Below, piece after piece: positions 35,298 to 44,428 of a DNA stretch of 64,000 bases. Below the pieces are notes generated by a model. It was not told where the DNA came from. It ran no database searches and saw only the letters and a list, made by a program, of their open reading frames with translations. The number at the start of each line of letters is the position of its first letter. Position 1 is the first letter of the stretch. The DNA is from JAUVKT01 sp036350795 (GTDB taxonomy: Bacteria; Bacteroidota; Bacteroidia; Bacteroidales; VadinHA17), in the NCBI GenBank assembly GCA_036350795.1, contig JAZBNV010000035.1:1-64000 (forward strand), read 5' to 3'. A program made the position numbers and the translations under genes.

Positions 35298-35996
35298 ATG
35301 AAAAAATATATTCCAAATCTTATAACGCTTCTTAACCTTGCCTCCGGTTTTATAGCTATAATTCTCTTTACCAGGGGTGAAGTAGTTTTATCTGCCTGGG
35401 TTCTGGTACTTGCACTGCTATTTGATTATCTCGACGGCCTGGCTGCAAGATTACTGAATGCACGGAGTGAATTAGGAGTTCAGCTCGACAGCCTTGCTGA
35501 TGTTGTTAGTTTTGGCGTTGCTCCCGGACTTTTAATGTACTATATGTTGCAGCAAGCCTCCGGAGCCGAGTCTGTAAAAGAATATCTCCAGTACTTACCT
35601 GTACTGATACCTGTGCTCTCGGGCCTGCGCCTGGGAATCTTTAATATCGACAAGAGCCAGAAAGAATCTTTCAGGGGACTGCCTACCCCGGCCAATGCCA
35701 TATTTATTATCGGGCTTATAATTGCGGCAGAGTACTCTGATAGTGCCCTGATAAAGATGATGTACAGTTCGAGGTGGGTACTCGCATTCTTTACACTTTG
35801 CTTTTCAATCCTGATGGTAACGCGGATTCCAATGTTTTCATTCAAGATTAAACATTTTCGCTTTAAGGGAAATGAATTAAGGATTATTTTTATTGTTCTT
35901 GCTGCTGTGCTGGCCCTGGGTACAGGTGCTGCATCCGTACCTTTAATCATCATCCTCTACATAGCCGTTGCCATTGCCCATGGCTATATCAGATAA
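35298..35996 (+). CDS. pssA: CDP-diacylglycerol-serine O-phosphatidyltransferase
   Basis: PssA makes phosphatidylserine from CDP-diacylglycerol and L-serine at the inner membrane, the first step towards phosphatidylethanolamine. The CDP-alcohol phosphotransferase motif is complete: DGLAARLLNARSELGVQLDS, followed by LAD, gives the pattern DGxxAR(x8)Gx3Dx3D. About six to seven helices surround it. I start at MKKYIPNLITLLNLASG (35298), the usual start of the family, rather than at the ATG at 35250, which adds 16 unusual residues. The 3' end overlaps the convergent DAHP-synthase gene by 54 bases. cdsA and psd lie 3-4 kb away on the other strand. Confidence 0.93.
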   Translation: MKKYIPNLITLLNLASGFIAIILFTRGEVVLSAWVLVLALLFDYLDGLAARLLNARSELGVQLDSLADVVSFGVAPGLLMYYMLQQASGAESVKEYLQYLPVLIPVLSGLRLGIFNIDKSQKESFRGLPTPANAIFIIGLIIAAEYSDSALIKMMYSSRWVLAFFTLCFSILMVTRIPMFSFKIKHFRFKGNELRIIFIVLAAVLALGTGAASVPLIIILYIAVAIAHGYIR

Positions 35997-37094
35997 GCCA
36001 TTTCCTGATCGTTTTTTATCAAGCATGATCCTGGTCTGAATCCTTATTGACTCCTGGTGAAGCTGCTTGAGTATCTGCTCTGTAAACCTTACACTCAGGC
36101 CCAGGCTTTTTGCATGTTCTGTCCTGGTTTTAAGTATTTCGAGCCATCTTTCCATCTGAAGCACCGACACATTATTAATGTACTTATAGTCAGCAATCTG
36201 CTCAATTATACTGAGGCGCTGTGAAAGCAGCTCTATAAACTGGTGATCGATTGAGTCAACCTGGGAACGGAGTGTTTCCAGTTCATCAATAATTAACTGG
36301 TTGTCAAAGCCGGGTTTCCTGATTATAAGCCTGGTGAAAAGATCCTTAAACTGCAGGGGCGTAAGCTGCTGGTTGCAATCGCTCAGTGCGCCCGGGGGAT
36401 CAGGATGCACCTCGATCATTAATCCGTCCATATTAAGATCCATTGCTTTCTGGGACACTTCATATATCATAGAGGCATCGCCGGTAATATGACTCGGATC
36501 GCAGAGTACCGGTATATTGGAAATCCGCCTTTTCAGTTCAACAGGTATTTCCCATTTTGGCATATTCCGGTACCTGGTTCTCTCGAAAGGAGAAAAACCC
36601 CTGTGTATTGCAGCAATCTTTGTTATGCCAACCCTCGAAAGCCTTTCAATTGCACCCATCCACAGGTCAATATCGGGATTCAGGGGGTTCTTGACAAGAA
36701 CAGGTATATCGGTGCCTTTCAGTGCTTCAGCTATTTCCTCAACAGAAAAAGGATTTGATACCGAACGGGCACCTATCCATATAATATCCACACCTGCATC
36801 AATACATGCCTTTACATGCAAGGCAGAGGCTGCCTCAACAGTTATGCGGTAAGCATATTCCTCCTTCACCCTTCTCAGCCATCGCAGTCCTTTTTCACCA
36901 ACCCCACTGAAACTACCAGGCCGGGTTCGTGGTTTCCATATTCCGGCCCTGAATATATCAGGCTTATTCTCACCCAGCATTCCCTCGGCAGTTTTCATTA
37001 CCTGGTCTTCCGTTTCTGCACTGCACGGCCCCGCAATTACCAACGGACTGCCACAGGATTTATCAAACCAGCTATTAATGGGTACTATATCCAT
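35943..37094 (-). CDS. DAHP synthase-chorismate mutase type II fusion
   Basis: The product has 383 residues. The N-terminal part (about 1-260) is a DAHP-synthase-like (AroG/KDO8PS fold) barrel with VIAGPCSAET, FRAGIWKPRTRPGSF, VKNPLNPD, IAAIHRGFSPFE and DPSHITGD. The C-terminal part (about 270-360) is an AroQ-type chorismate mutase (LETLRSQVDSIDHQFIELLS, QRLSIIEQIADYK). It catalyses the first shikimate step and chorismate to prephenate, as in other Bacteroidota. Fusion gives a route for feedback through the mutase domain. It overlaps pssA by 54 bases at the 3' end. Confidence 0.93.
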   Translation of the reverse strand: MDIVPINSWFDKSCGSPLVIAGPCSAETEDQVMKTAEGMLGENKPDIFRAGIWKPRTRPGSFSGVGEKGLRWLRRVKEEYAYRITVEAASALHVKACIDAGVDIIWIGARSVSNPFSVEEIAEALKGTDIPVLVKNPLNPDIDLWMGAIERLSRVGITKIAAIHRGFSPFERTRYRNMPKWEIPVELKRRISNIPVLCDPSHITGDASMIYEVSQKAMDLNMDGLMIEVHPDPPGALSDCNQQLTPLQFKDLFTRLIIRKPGFDNQLIIDELETLRSQVDSIDHQFIELLSQRLSIIEQIADYKYINNVSVLQMERWLEILKTRTEHAKSLGLSVRFTEQILKQLHQESIRIQTRIMLDKKRSGNGLSDIAMGNGNGYVEDDD

Positions 37095-37256
37095 TTAAGA
37101 TCTGTTATTGTGAAAATACCATGACCCCTTCTCTTGCTTAAATAAGCCTGTAAATATAGTGATTAATCAGGAAAGCAAAGGAAAAATATACCCTGGCACT
37201 GTGATGCACAAAGATGTAAGTATTAATGACAATTTGTTGCAGATCAAATCACAATG

Positions 37257-37327
37257 TGTCATTATGTCATGCTATATTAAGATATATATGTCATTATGTC
37301 ATGTATTTATAAGCGGTACAGATATTG
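37257..37327 (+). promoter_or_regulatory. Twin 15-base direct repeats upstream of hsp20 (heat-shock motif)
   Basis: TGTCATTATGTCATG occurs exactly twice, at 37257-37271 and 37289-37303, with 32 bases from start to start (about three helical turns). The first 12 bases match the grpE upstream motif TGTCATTTTGTC at 11 of 12 positions. A weak -7-like AGATATTG (37320-37327) lies about 20 bases after the second copy. The gap 37095-37381 holds nothing else I can name; a 79-codon ORF spanning it is not convincing. Confidence 0.5.
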
Positions 37328-37368
37328 ATTATATGCATTCAGAATTTAGTATAATAACTTTAAAATTT

Positions 37369-37373
37369 GGAGG
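37369..37373 (+). promoter_or_regulatory. Strong Shine-Dalgarno sequence (GGAGG) before hsp20
   Basis: GGAGG lies 8 bases before the ATG at 37382. Such sites are rare in Bacteroidota, and it decides the start over the in-frame TTG at 37367. Confidence 0.7.
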
Positions 37374-37381
37374 ACAAAAAA

Positions 37382-37801
37382 ATGATACCAGTAATTAGAA
37401 AAAGAAGCTACAGCCCATCTCTTTATCCGAACTTTTTTGATAATGATTTCGACTCATTCTTCGGCAACAGGAAGTTTACTCCTGCTGTTAATGTAAAAGA
37501 GGATGAAAAGAAGTATGAGATTGAGATGGCACTTCCGGGAATGGATAAGGAAGACATCAAGATTGAGCTTGAGAAAGATATTCTTATGATCTCGTCGGAA
37601 CACAAAAACGAAAAAAAGGAGAACTATGATTCTTACAGCAGGAGAGAATTCGGCTACCAGACTTTCTGCAGGAATTTTACAATTCCCGAGAATGCTGAAA
37701 GCGAAAAGATAGCTGCCAGTTTTAAGAATGGCATCCTGGTTATTGAGATTCCGAAATCAAAAGAGGAAGTAAAGCTGAACAGGGTGATTAAGATCTCGTA
37801 G
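37382..37801 (+). CDS. Hsp20/alpha-crystallin family small heat-shock protein
   Basis: A 139-residue small heat-shock protein that holds unfolding proteins in soluble form without ATP. The alpha-crystallin domain runs from about residue 30 to 125 (AVNVKEDEKKYEIEMALPGM, DKEDIKIELEKDILMISSEH, then FSRTF-like TFCRNFTIPENAES and AASFKNGILVIEIPKS). The C-terminal region lacks a clear IxI motif apart from VIKIS. It starts at ATG 37382 behind GGAGG. The twin repeats upstream suggest tight stress control. Confidence 0.94.
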   Translation: MIPVIRKRSYSPSLYPNFFDNDFDSFFGNRKFTPAVNVKEDEKKYEIEMALPGMDKEDIKIELEKDILMISSEHKNEKKENYDSYSRREFGYQTFCRNFTIPENAESEKIAASFKNGILVIEIPKSKEEVKLNRVIKIS

Positions 37802-37833
37802 ATTTAGGATCTAAGATTTAAGATTAATAGAGT

Positions 37834-37862
37834 AAAGGCGACATTCCCTGTCGCCTTTATTT
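37834..37862 (+). terminator. Terminator between hsp20 and the flavodiiron gene
   Basis: A perfect 10-bp stem (AAAGGCGACA, 37834-37843; TGTCGCCTTT, 37849-37858) with a 5-base loop lies between the convergent genes. T-rich sequence follows, and the A-rich arm lets it work for both directions. The 25 bases before it are simple repeats of GATTTAAGAT type. Confidence 0.75.
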
Positions 37863-39081
37863 ATTCGCAGTTTGCCAGTTGACGGGCGAAATTACTGCCA
37901 AAGGCAACCAGTTCAATTCTCTTTTCCTCGTCGGGAGAGAATTTAAATTTTCCAAGATCGTCCATCACCTTAAGTTTCAGGTTACGAAGATTATCGGCTA
38001 TAATGCCTGCAGCTTCGCCGCTCCAGCCATATGATCCGAAGGCAGCCGCATGTTTGTTTTTGTCCCTGAGCGGATTAATTACAGAGAACAACCTGTAAAC
38101 CGGAAGCAGGGTATTCTGGTTAATGGTAGGTGATCCGACCAGTATACCATCTGCCTTCACAACCTCGGATTCGAGTTCCCCAAGGTCGATATTTTCTATA
38201 TCGAGCAGGCTAACTTTTGTATCGCTTACTCCTTCGAGCCCGATTTTGATTATTTCGGCCATCTCTTTTGTATATCCATATGCCGAGACATAGGTAATAA
38301 GGACTTTCTTTACCTTATCCACCTTAGTAATATCAAGGTATTCGCGGGCGTACTTCTCCGACAATTCTACTTTCTCTTTCCAGCCTGAGCGAAGGATAGG
38401 TCCGTGACCCGGGCAGACAACATCAATATCAAGGCTTTGTATCTTTTCAATAGCCTTTAGCATAAACCTGCTGAAGGGCTTTAAGATTACATCAAAATAA
38501 TACTTAAAGGCATCAGAGTAGTCAGCCACCTTATCGTCGAACATTTCCTCATCGCAATAGTGAGCGCCGAACGAGTCGCAGGTAAAAAGTATCCTGTCTT
38601 CCTCCAGGTAGGTATATATTGAATCGGGCCAGTGCAGGTTTGGAGCCGATATAAAGCGAAGCGTTTTATTTCCAAGATCTAATGTTTCGCCATCCTTAAC
38701 TGCGATTGACCTGAAAGGGATATTGATCATATCGCTCAGGTACCTGATAGCATTTCCACTCCCCACAACAGTTGCTTCGGGAGCAAGATCAAGTAAATCC
38801 TTAAGGGCTCCTGAATGGTCGGGCTCGGTATGATTAAGTATAATATATTCTATCTCAGATGGATTACAGACTGATTTTATCTTATTTATATAGGTTTCGG
38901 AAAATTTAGCCTTTGCTGTCTCTATTATTGCCTTCTTATCAGCATTAATAAAGTAGGAGTTGTAGGTAGTGCCAAACTCTGTTTCCATTACTATATCAAA
39001 AGTAACAATCTCGTAGTCCAGGATACCTATCCACTTAACATCATCTGTTATACCAAGAACCCGGTTATCTGTTTTATTCAT
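37861..39081 (-). CDS. Flavodiiron protein (FprA-type A flavoprotein)
   Basis: A 406-residue protein that reduces O2 to water or NO to N2O in the cytoplasm of anaerobes. The N-terminal metallo-beta-lactamase-like domain (about 1-250) binds the diiron site: H84, E86, D88 and H89 in HTEPDHSG, then further His/Asp ligands in FTCDSFGAHYCDE and CPGHGPIL. Residues of about 258-400 form a flavodoxin domain (VLITYVSAYGYTKEMAEII). No rubredoxin domain is fused. It fits an anaerobic life with oxygen or NO exposure, alongside HydF and the FNR-type regulator. Confidence 0.94.
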   Translation of the reverse strand: MNKTDNRVLGITDDVKWIGILDYEIVTFDIVMETEFGTTYNSYFINADKKAIIETAKAKFSETYINKIKSVCNPSEIEYIILNHTEPDHSGALKDLLDLAPEATVVGSGNAIRYLSDMINIPFRSIAVKDGETLDLGNKTLRFISAPNLHWPDSIYTYLEEDRILFTCDSFGAHYCDEEMFDDKVADYSDAFKYYFDVILKPFSRFMLKAIEKIQSLDIDVVCPGHGPILRSGWKEKVELSEKYAREYLDITKVDKVKKVLITYVSAYGYTKEMAEIIKIGLEGVSDTKVSLLDIENIDLGELESEVVKADGILVGSPTINQNTLLPVYRLFSVINPLRDKNKHAAAFGSYGWSGEAAGIIADNLRNLKLKVMDDLGKFKFSPDEEKRIELVAFGSNFARQLANCE

Positions 39082-39093
39082 AGCTTGTATTGA

Positions 39094-39756
39094 TCATTTA
39101 ATATTTTGAGTAATAGCTGTTATTCCGGCTAAGGTCTTATCCCCAATTATTACCTCAACCGGGGTTCCGGCTGGTAAAAAAATATCCACTCTTGAGCCAA
39201 ATTTTATAAAGCCGATCTCCTCTCCCTGCTCCACCCTGTCTCCCACCCCGGGGTAAGTTACAATACGTCTAGCTACAGCTCCGGCTATCTGCCTTAGCAG
39301 GATTTCCTGCCCTTTTTCGTCCTCGATCACAATTGTAGCTCTTTCATTCAGCTCAGATGATTTGGGGTTCCATGCCACCAGGAATTTACCCGGATGGTAT
39401 TTAAGATATTTTACCCTGCCTGTAACGGGCGACCTGTTGCTGTGCACATTAAATGGCGACATAAATATTGAAACCTGCAAGCAGCTTGCCTTAAAATATT
39501 CACTTTCGTAGGTTTCTTCTATAACTACAACCTTACCATCGGCTGGAGCCAGAACAGCTCCGTTCTTCTTCGCTATATTCCGGGCAGGATCCATAAAAAA
39601 CTGGTAGAAATATGAGAATATCAGGAGTGAAACAAACAAGACTAAAAAATAGCCCGCAGGTCCGTTTAGTATAAATACAAACAAGAGAATGTCTGCCACC
39701 AGTAAAAGGGTAAACACCAATAATAAAGTCCGGTAACCTTCGCGATGTATTTTCAT
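39094..39756 (-). CDS. psd: Phosphatidylserine decarboxylase
   Basis: Psd removes CO2 from phosphatidylserine to make phosphatidylethanolamine at the membrane. It is the short form (220 aa when started at MKIHREGYRTL, 39756) with an N-terminal membrane region. The pyruvoyl-forming site reads FGSRVD near the C terminus (self-cleavage between Gly and Ser), and the LAPADGKVVV and VHSNRSPVTGRVKYLKYHPG blocks match the family. A TTG at 39789 would extend it upstream into the 3' end of cdsA. It is the last gene of rsfS-ftsH-cdsA-psd. Confidence 0.92.
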   Translation of the reverse strand: MKIHREGYRTLLLVFTLLLVADILLFVFILNGPAGYFLVLFVSLLIFSYFYQFFMDPARNIAKKNGAVLAPADGKVVVIEETYESEYFKASCLQVSIFMSPFNVHSNRSPVTGRVKYLKYHPGKFLVAWNPKSSELNERATIVIEDEKGQEILLRQIAGAVARRIVTYPGVGDRVEQGEEIGFIKFGSRVDIFLPAGTPVEVIIGDKTLAGITAITQNIK

Positions 39757-39785
39757 GGTCTGTAAAGCTAATGAACCTGCAGCAA

Positions 39786-40628
39786 TCAACCAAAAAAAGT
39801 GATATATAGAAACACAAGTGGAAAGGCAAAGCTAAGCCCATCAAACCTGTCAAGAAAGCCTCCATGGCCGGGCAAAATATTTCCTGAATCTTTTATCCCT
39901 GCATTTCGCTTAAGAAGAGATTCAAAAAGGTCGCCATATGTAGCGCCCACTGTAATGATTCCACCAATAATAATCCAGTCAGGCCTGCTTAAAAAAGTGA
40001 AGAATCCTGAAATAAGCCAGGCAGCCCCCAGGGTAAATACAAGTCCGCCAAAGAATCCTTCCCACGATTTTTTAGGAGAAATCCGCTCAAATAAGCGGTG
40101 TTTCCCAATAGAAGCACCAACCAGGTAAGCAGCTGAATCGTTAATCCATAGAAGAATAAAGAATCCGGCCACTATAGCCGGGTTATATATCTCAAATGAA
40201 TGCCCGAGAAGGGCCCTGCTTCCGGCAAAGCTAAATGAAGCAAAAAGCATCAGTATATAGGGTGTTGTTACAAAGAGGATTGAAAAGATAAGCTTTGCAA
40301 TAGTTACAAAGCTCTCACTTCCTGTATTATAAATCCCGGCCACGGCAAGCATGGGTATTATAAGCAGTAGCAACACAAGATATACTTCACTTATTGTACC
40401 GGATGCAACAAGGAATGAAATTATGTAAGCAAGACCTGAGAAAGCCAGTCCTGCGAAAACAAGCACACGGGGAGTCTTTTCCAGGGTAATATTTTTCAGT
40501 TCAAGGTAGGATCCGGAGACAATAACAAGTCCCAGCAGGCCAAAAGTAAGGGGATGGATAAATACGCATCCCATCATTACCACAACCAGGGCAATACCAG
40601 TAATTGTCCTTATTAAAAGATTGTTCAA
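39786..40628 (-). CDS. cdsA: Phosphatidate cytidylyltransferase
   Basis: CdsA makes CDP-diacylglycerol from phosphatidate and CTP, the precursor used by PssA. The 280-residue integral membrane protein has about eight helices and the signature RISPKKSWEGFFGGL followed by KDSGNILPGHGGFLDRFDGL (acidic catalytic motif). It starts with TTG one base after the ftsH stop codon, and family members begin with the same (M)xNLLIRTITG, so this start is likely right. The operon links membrane proteolysis (ftsH) and lipid synthesis. Confidence 0.94.
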   Translation of the reverse strand: MNNLLIRTITGIALVVVMMGCVFIHPLTFGLLGLVIVSGSYLELKNITLEKTPRVLVFAGLAFSGLAYIISFLVASGTISEVYLVLLLLIIPMLAVAGIYNTGSESFVTIAKLIFSILFVTTPYILMLFASFSFAGSRALLGHSFEIYNPAIVAGFFILLWINDSAAYLVGASIGKHRLFERISPKKSWEGFFGGLVFTLGAAWLISGFFTFLSRPDWIIIGGIITVGATYGDLFESLLKRNAGIKDSGNILPGHGGFLDRFDGLSFAFPLVFLYITFFG

Positions 40629-40629
40629 T

Positions 40630-42711
40630 TTACTTCCTTTTCTTGGCTGCAGGTGATTTCACAGCTGTTTTTGTGACTTCCGCACCGGTAGCTTCTTCAC
40701 TTTCCCCTGCAGAAGGTTTTACATTATCTGTTGTGTCTTTCTTTGCCTCATCTGCAGCTTTCTCACCGGCTCTTTTACCAAATACTTTTTCAAGGTCCTC
40801 GCTAAAGATTACTTCCCTCTCAAGAAGCAAAGCTGCGAGTTTCTCAAGGCCTTCCCTGTTCTTATTGAGTACCTTCCTTGCCCTTTCATATGATTCATCA
40901 ACGATCCTCTTTGCTTCGGCATCGATTAGCTCTGCTGTTTTTTCACTGTAGGGTTTTGTAAAACCATATTCGTTCTGTCCCGAAGAATCGTAGAAACTCA
41001 TATTACCTACTTTACTACTCATTCCAAAATATGAAACCATTGCATAGGCCTGTTTGGTTACTTTTTCGAGGTCGTTAAGGGCACCGGTAGAAATCCGTCC
41101 AAACACCATCTCCTCTGCTGCCCTGCCTCCCAGGGCATATGCAAGTTCGTCCAGTATTTGTTCCTGGGTAGTTAGCGACCTTTCTTCGGGAAGGTACCAG
41201 GCTGCACCCAGAGCTCTTCCTCTTGGAATAATTGTAACCTTTACAAGGGGGCTGGCATATTTAAGCAGCCAGCTTACAGTTGCATGTCCTGCCTCGTGGA
41301 AGGCAATTGTTCTTTTTTCCTCCTGCGAAATAATCTTATTCTTCCTTTCCAGTCCTCCTACAATACGATCAACAGCATCCAGGAAATCCTGTTTACCCAC
41401 TGATTTCTTATTTTTCCTTGCAGCTATAAGAGCAGCCTCATTACATACATTGGCTATATCAGCACCTGAGAACCCGGGCGTTTGTTTGGCCAGGAAATCA
41501 ACATCAAAGTTTTTTGGAAGCTTAATCGGCTTAAGGTGGACCTTGAAAATATCTCTTCGTTCGTTCAGATCGGGCAGTTCAACATGAATCTGCCGGTCAA
41601 ATCTGCCTGCTCTCAGAAGAGCCCTGTCGAGCACATCGGCCCTGTTGGTTGCAGCCAGTATAATTACCCCGATATTTGTACCAAAGCCATCCATCTCCGT
41701 AAGCAACTGGTTGAGTGTATTTTCCCTTTCATCATTTGCTCCAAAGTTTGCATTTCTTCCTCGTGCCCTTCCAACAGCATCAATCTCATCGATAAATACA
41801 ATACATGGTGCCTTTTCTTTGGCCTGCTTAAAGAGATCCCTGACACGTGAAGCTCCCACGCCCACGAACATTTCTACAAAGTCGGAACCTGAGATAGAGA
41901 AAAAAGGAACATTTGCTTCGCCTGCCACAGCTTTGGCCATAAGTGTTTTACCTGTTCCGGGAGGGCCAACAAGCAGAGCGCCCTTGGGTATTTTACCTCC
42001 CAGCGAGGTGTATTTCTTGGGATTCTTAAGAAAATCAACTATCTCCATTACTTCTGTCTTGGCCTCTTCCAATCCGGCCACATCACTGAAGTTAATCTTT
42101 ACATTGGTATCTTTATCAAAGACCTGGGCCCGTGATTTGCCGACATTGAAAATACTGCCTGCACCACCGGCGCCTCCTCCTCCGGCCATACGCCTGAAGA
42201 AAAACATCCATATTGCAATTATTATTACAAAAGGCAGTATCCACCCAAGGATATCGCCCATGTAGTTTCTCCTGCTCTCATATGAAGGATGAATCCATTC
42301 CTCCGGTGAATACGAGGCTCTTTCCTGTGCCTCATTCAGCTGTTTATCGAAGAGCTCAACCGATGCAATATTGTACTGAAATCCTGGTCCCTGGGTAACA
42401 CTGAAGGGACCGGAAGAAGTAGAAGCCTCAGGGTATCTTCCGGATTCAATAGCCTCCGGGGTAAGGTATATCTCAGCCTTATCCTTGTTTACAACTACTA
42501 TTTTCTGGATATCGCGATTTATAATCATCGCCTCAACATCTCCCCATTCGCGGGATTTTGTAACTCCCCGTCCACCGAACAAGAGGTTAATTATAATCAG
42601 ACCAAGGAATGCGATTGCAAATATCCAGTTGGTATTGAACTTAGGTTTCTTATCCTGGCCTTCAGGCTTTTTGCCCTGGCTATTCATATTATTTTTTTCT
42701 TTCTCTGCCAT
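40630..42711 (-). CDS. ftsH: ATP-dependent zinc metalloprotease FtsH
   Basis: FtsH is the membrane-bound AAA+ protease that degrades membrane and regulatory proteins. The 693-residue protein has two transmembrane segments (about 28-46 and 155-175) around a periplasmic domain, an AAA domain with Walker A GPPGTGKT and Walker B IVFIDEIDAVG, the SRH region, and the zinc site HEAGH. A Gly-rich linker follows the second helix. The last 45 residues are a charged, Ala/Lys-rich tail longer than in E. coli. The gene lies between rsfS and cdsA. Confidence 0.97.
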   Translation of the reverse strand: MAEKEKNNMNSQGKKPEGQDKKPKFNTNWIFAIAFLGLIIINLLFGGRGVTKSREWGDVEAMIINRDIQKIVVVNKDKAEIYLTPEAIESGRYPEASTSSGPFSVTQGPGFQYNIASVELFDKQLNEAQERASYSPEEWIHPSYESRRNYMGDILGWILPFVIIIAIWMFFFRRMAGGGGAGGAGSIFNVGKSRAQVFDKDTNVKINFSDVAGLEEAKTEVMEIVDFLKNPKKYTSLGGKIPKGALLVGPPGTGKTLMAKAVAGEANVPFFSISGSDFVEMFVGVGASRVRDLFKQAKEKAPCIVFIDEIDAVGRARGRNANFGANDERENTLNQLLTEMDGFGTNIGVIILAATNRADVLDRALLRAGRFDRQIHVELPDLNERRDIFKVHLKPIKLPKNFDVDFLAKQTPGFSGADIANVCNEAALIAARKNKKSVGKQDFLDAVDRIVGGLERKNKIISQEEKRTIAFHEAGHATVSWLLKYASPLVKVTIIPRGRALGAAWYLPEERSLTTQEQILDELAYALGGRAAEEMVFGRISTGALNDLEKVTKQAYAMVSYFGMSSKVGNMSFYDSSGQNEYGFTKPYSEKTAELIDAEAKRIVDESYERARKVLNKNREGLEKLAALLLEREVIFSEDLEKVFGKRAGEKAADEAKKDTTDNVKPSAGESEEATGAEVTKTAVKSPAAKKRK

Positions 42712-42716
42712 TTCCT

Positions 42717-43094
42717 CTATTTCATTTTCTTATCAACAAGGTTCTCTGTTTCAGCATCAGCCCATAAACCTTCAAGGTTATAGAGCTTCCTGTATTCTTC
42801 AACAAAGATATGAACTATAAGGTTGCTATAATCAAGCAAAACCCAGAAGCAATTATCGAGCCCCTCCTTGTGAAGTGGTTTCTCCCTGGTTTCTGCCTTC
42901 ACCTTCCGCATTACAGATTCGGCTATAGCATCCACCTGGGTGGTTGATTGTGCATGGCAAATAACAAAATAATCACATACCGGATTATTCAACTGCCTCA
43001 TATCCATTAAAACCACATTATCCCCCTGCTTCTCAAATATTCCCTCAGCCACCGCATCAAGCAGCTGGGCCGTTTCGTCGCTATTTTCGTTCAT
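42717..43094 (-). CDS. rsfS: Ribosomal silencing factor RsfS
   Basis: RsfS binds ribosomal protein L14 and blocks subunit joining when nutrients are scarce. The 125-residue protein has the family core (LMDMRQLNNPVCDYFVICHA, QSTTQVDAIAESVMRKV, EGLDNCFWVLLDYSNLIVHI and FVEEYRKLYNLEGLWADAET). It is the first gene of the rsfS-ftsH-cdsA-psd operon, 5 bases before ftsH. Confidence 0.94.
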   Translation of the reverse strand: MNENSDETAQLLDAVAEGIFEKQGDNVVLMDMRQLNNPVCDYFVICHAQSTTQVDAIAESVMRKVKAETREKPLHKEGLDNCFWVLLDYSNLIVHIFVEEYRKLYNLEGLWADAETENLVDKKMK

Positions 43095-43259
43095 TAAATA
43101 TTTATCTCAATTTAAGTACTAAACCCAACTGCGAAAGTACTAACAATTATCTTACTTTTGCTGTTGCGAATTTATGTTTACAATAAAGGTGCCATTATCC
43201 GGAATATATATGCAAGGTACTGAAATAGATGCAATTTACAATATACATTACTGATTATC

Positions 43260-43997
43260 ATGTTAATAGGCAGAGACATCAGGTATTATGAAAAAGTGTC
43301 ATCAACAAATGAACTGGCATCTGAACTATTGGCTAATAATAAGGCCGGTCACGGAACTGTTATCTCTGCCTCCTACCAGACAGCCGGAAGGGGACAGCGA
43401 CAGAATAAATGGCATAGCAAAGCCCTCAATAACCTGACTATAAGCATATTAATAAAACCCAGGAATATTGAACCGTCTAAACAGTTTTATATATCCATGG
43501 TAGTCTCTATAGCTCTTATTGAGGCCTTGCAGGAATATGCCGGCCCTTTCAGGATAAAATGGCCAAACGATATTTACTACGAAGGTGACAAAATTGCAGG
43601 TATTTTGATTGAACACTCAATAACAGGCCCGGATATCACCGGATCGATATGTGGCATAGGAGTAAACATAAATGAGACTGACTTTCCGGATTTTCTGCCA
43701 AACCCTGTTTCGCTAAAATCGATTAGCGGTAAAGACTATAATATTTCAACTATTATGGAAAGCATACTTATTCAAATAAACAGCTGGTATGCTATGCTGG
43801 AAGATCATAAATTTGACTTTATTAAGTCCAGCTACCTCCGGTATCTTTACAGGTATAACGAAGAAGCACGCTTCAGGGCAAAAAACAAAACATTCAGGGG
43901 AAGAATCACAGGGATAAACGAAGCGGGGCAATTACTGGTAAAACGAGGCGAAGGTGAAACAGTAGCGTACAGCTTTAAGGAGCTTGAGTTCTGTTAG
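43260..43997 (+). CDS. birA: Biotin-[acetyl-CoA-carboxylase] ligase
   Basis: BirA makes biotinyl-AMP and attaches biotin to carrier proteins such as AccB. The 245-residue protein has the catalytic loop GRGQRQNKWHS, KWPNDIYYEGDKIAGILIEH (Lys in the active site) and a small C-terminal SH3-like domain. It lacks an N-terminal HTH, so it is a class-I ligase without repressor function. It is divergent from rsfS (165-base gap; TACTTTTG at 43153-43160 is a possible -7 box, though distant). Its 3' end overlaps the next gene by 4 bases. Confidence 0.93.
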   Translation: MLIGRDIRYYEKVSSTNELASELLANNKAGHGTVISASYQTAGRGQRQNKWHSKALNNLTISILIKPRNIEPSKQFYISMVVSIALIEALQEYAGPFRIKWPNDIYYEGDKIAGILIEHSITGPDITGSICGIGVNINETDFPDFLPNPVSLKSISGKDYNISTIMESILIQINSWYAMLEDHKFDFIKSSYLRYLYRYNEEARFRAKNKTFRGRITGINEAGQLLVKRGEGETVAYSFKELEFC

Positions 43998-44422
43998 TCA
44001 GAGTCGATCCATCCGTCAAAATTCTCCATGCCTGTCACCAATTTTTCAAGAAAATCATTAATTGGTTTGGCTGCCATCATCCTTAGCATTGCGTTAAGAT
44101 CTGCCTTAATGGTAATTTTAACCCTGGTGTCGTATAAATCTATTTCTTTCAGCTGTACCCAAAGAAAGAAAGAGGTGTTGTTAAGACCATCGCCTTCATA
44201 TTTCACCACCTTATTCTCCTCCATATCAACGATCTTAAGTCGTGTTTTTCCTACAGGCGACACCTCAAACTCACAACTATTCTTTTCAGCCTGCCAGTTT
44301 GTTATGCTTTCGCCGGGTAAAAACTGCTGAAAGTTTCTCATATCAGTAATAAAGGCATAAACAGGCCTGCCAGCCCGCTTTATTTTTCCTACCCGGGATT
44401 CATATTTAGAAAATTCTTCCAT
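43994..44422 (-). CDS. SRPBCC (START/polyketide-cyclase-like) protein
   Basis: A 142-residue protein predicted to adopt the START/Bet v1 fold: long N-terminal strand (YESRVGKIKRAGRPVYAFIT), central beta sheet, and a C-terminal helix (AAKPINDFLEKLVTGMENF) that would line a hydrophobic pocket. The family usually binds small hydrophobic ligands, but the ligand is unknown here. It lies 6 bases after pyrE on the same strand and is convergent with birA. It is an ordinary single-domain member. Confidence 0.8.
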   Translation of the reverse strand: MEEFSKYESRVGKIKRAGRPVYAFITDMRNFQQFLPGESITNWQAEKNSCEFEVSPVGKTRLKIVDMEENKVVKYEGDGLNNTSFFLWVQLKEIDLYDTRVKITIKADLNAMLRMMAAKPINDFLEKLVTGMENFDGWIDSD

Positions 44423-44428
44423 AATAAT

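Noticed and set aside
37194..37210. TGGCAC...TGC resembling a sigma-54 promoter upstream of hsp20
   Set aside because: The distance between the GG and GC elements is 9 instead of 10 bases, and it lies too far from the gene.
37159..37398. A 79-codon ORF across the hsp20 upstream region
   Set aside because: It has no family features, covers the regulatory repeats and runs into the hsp20 ribosome site in another frame.
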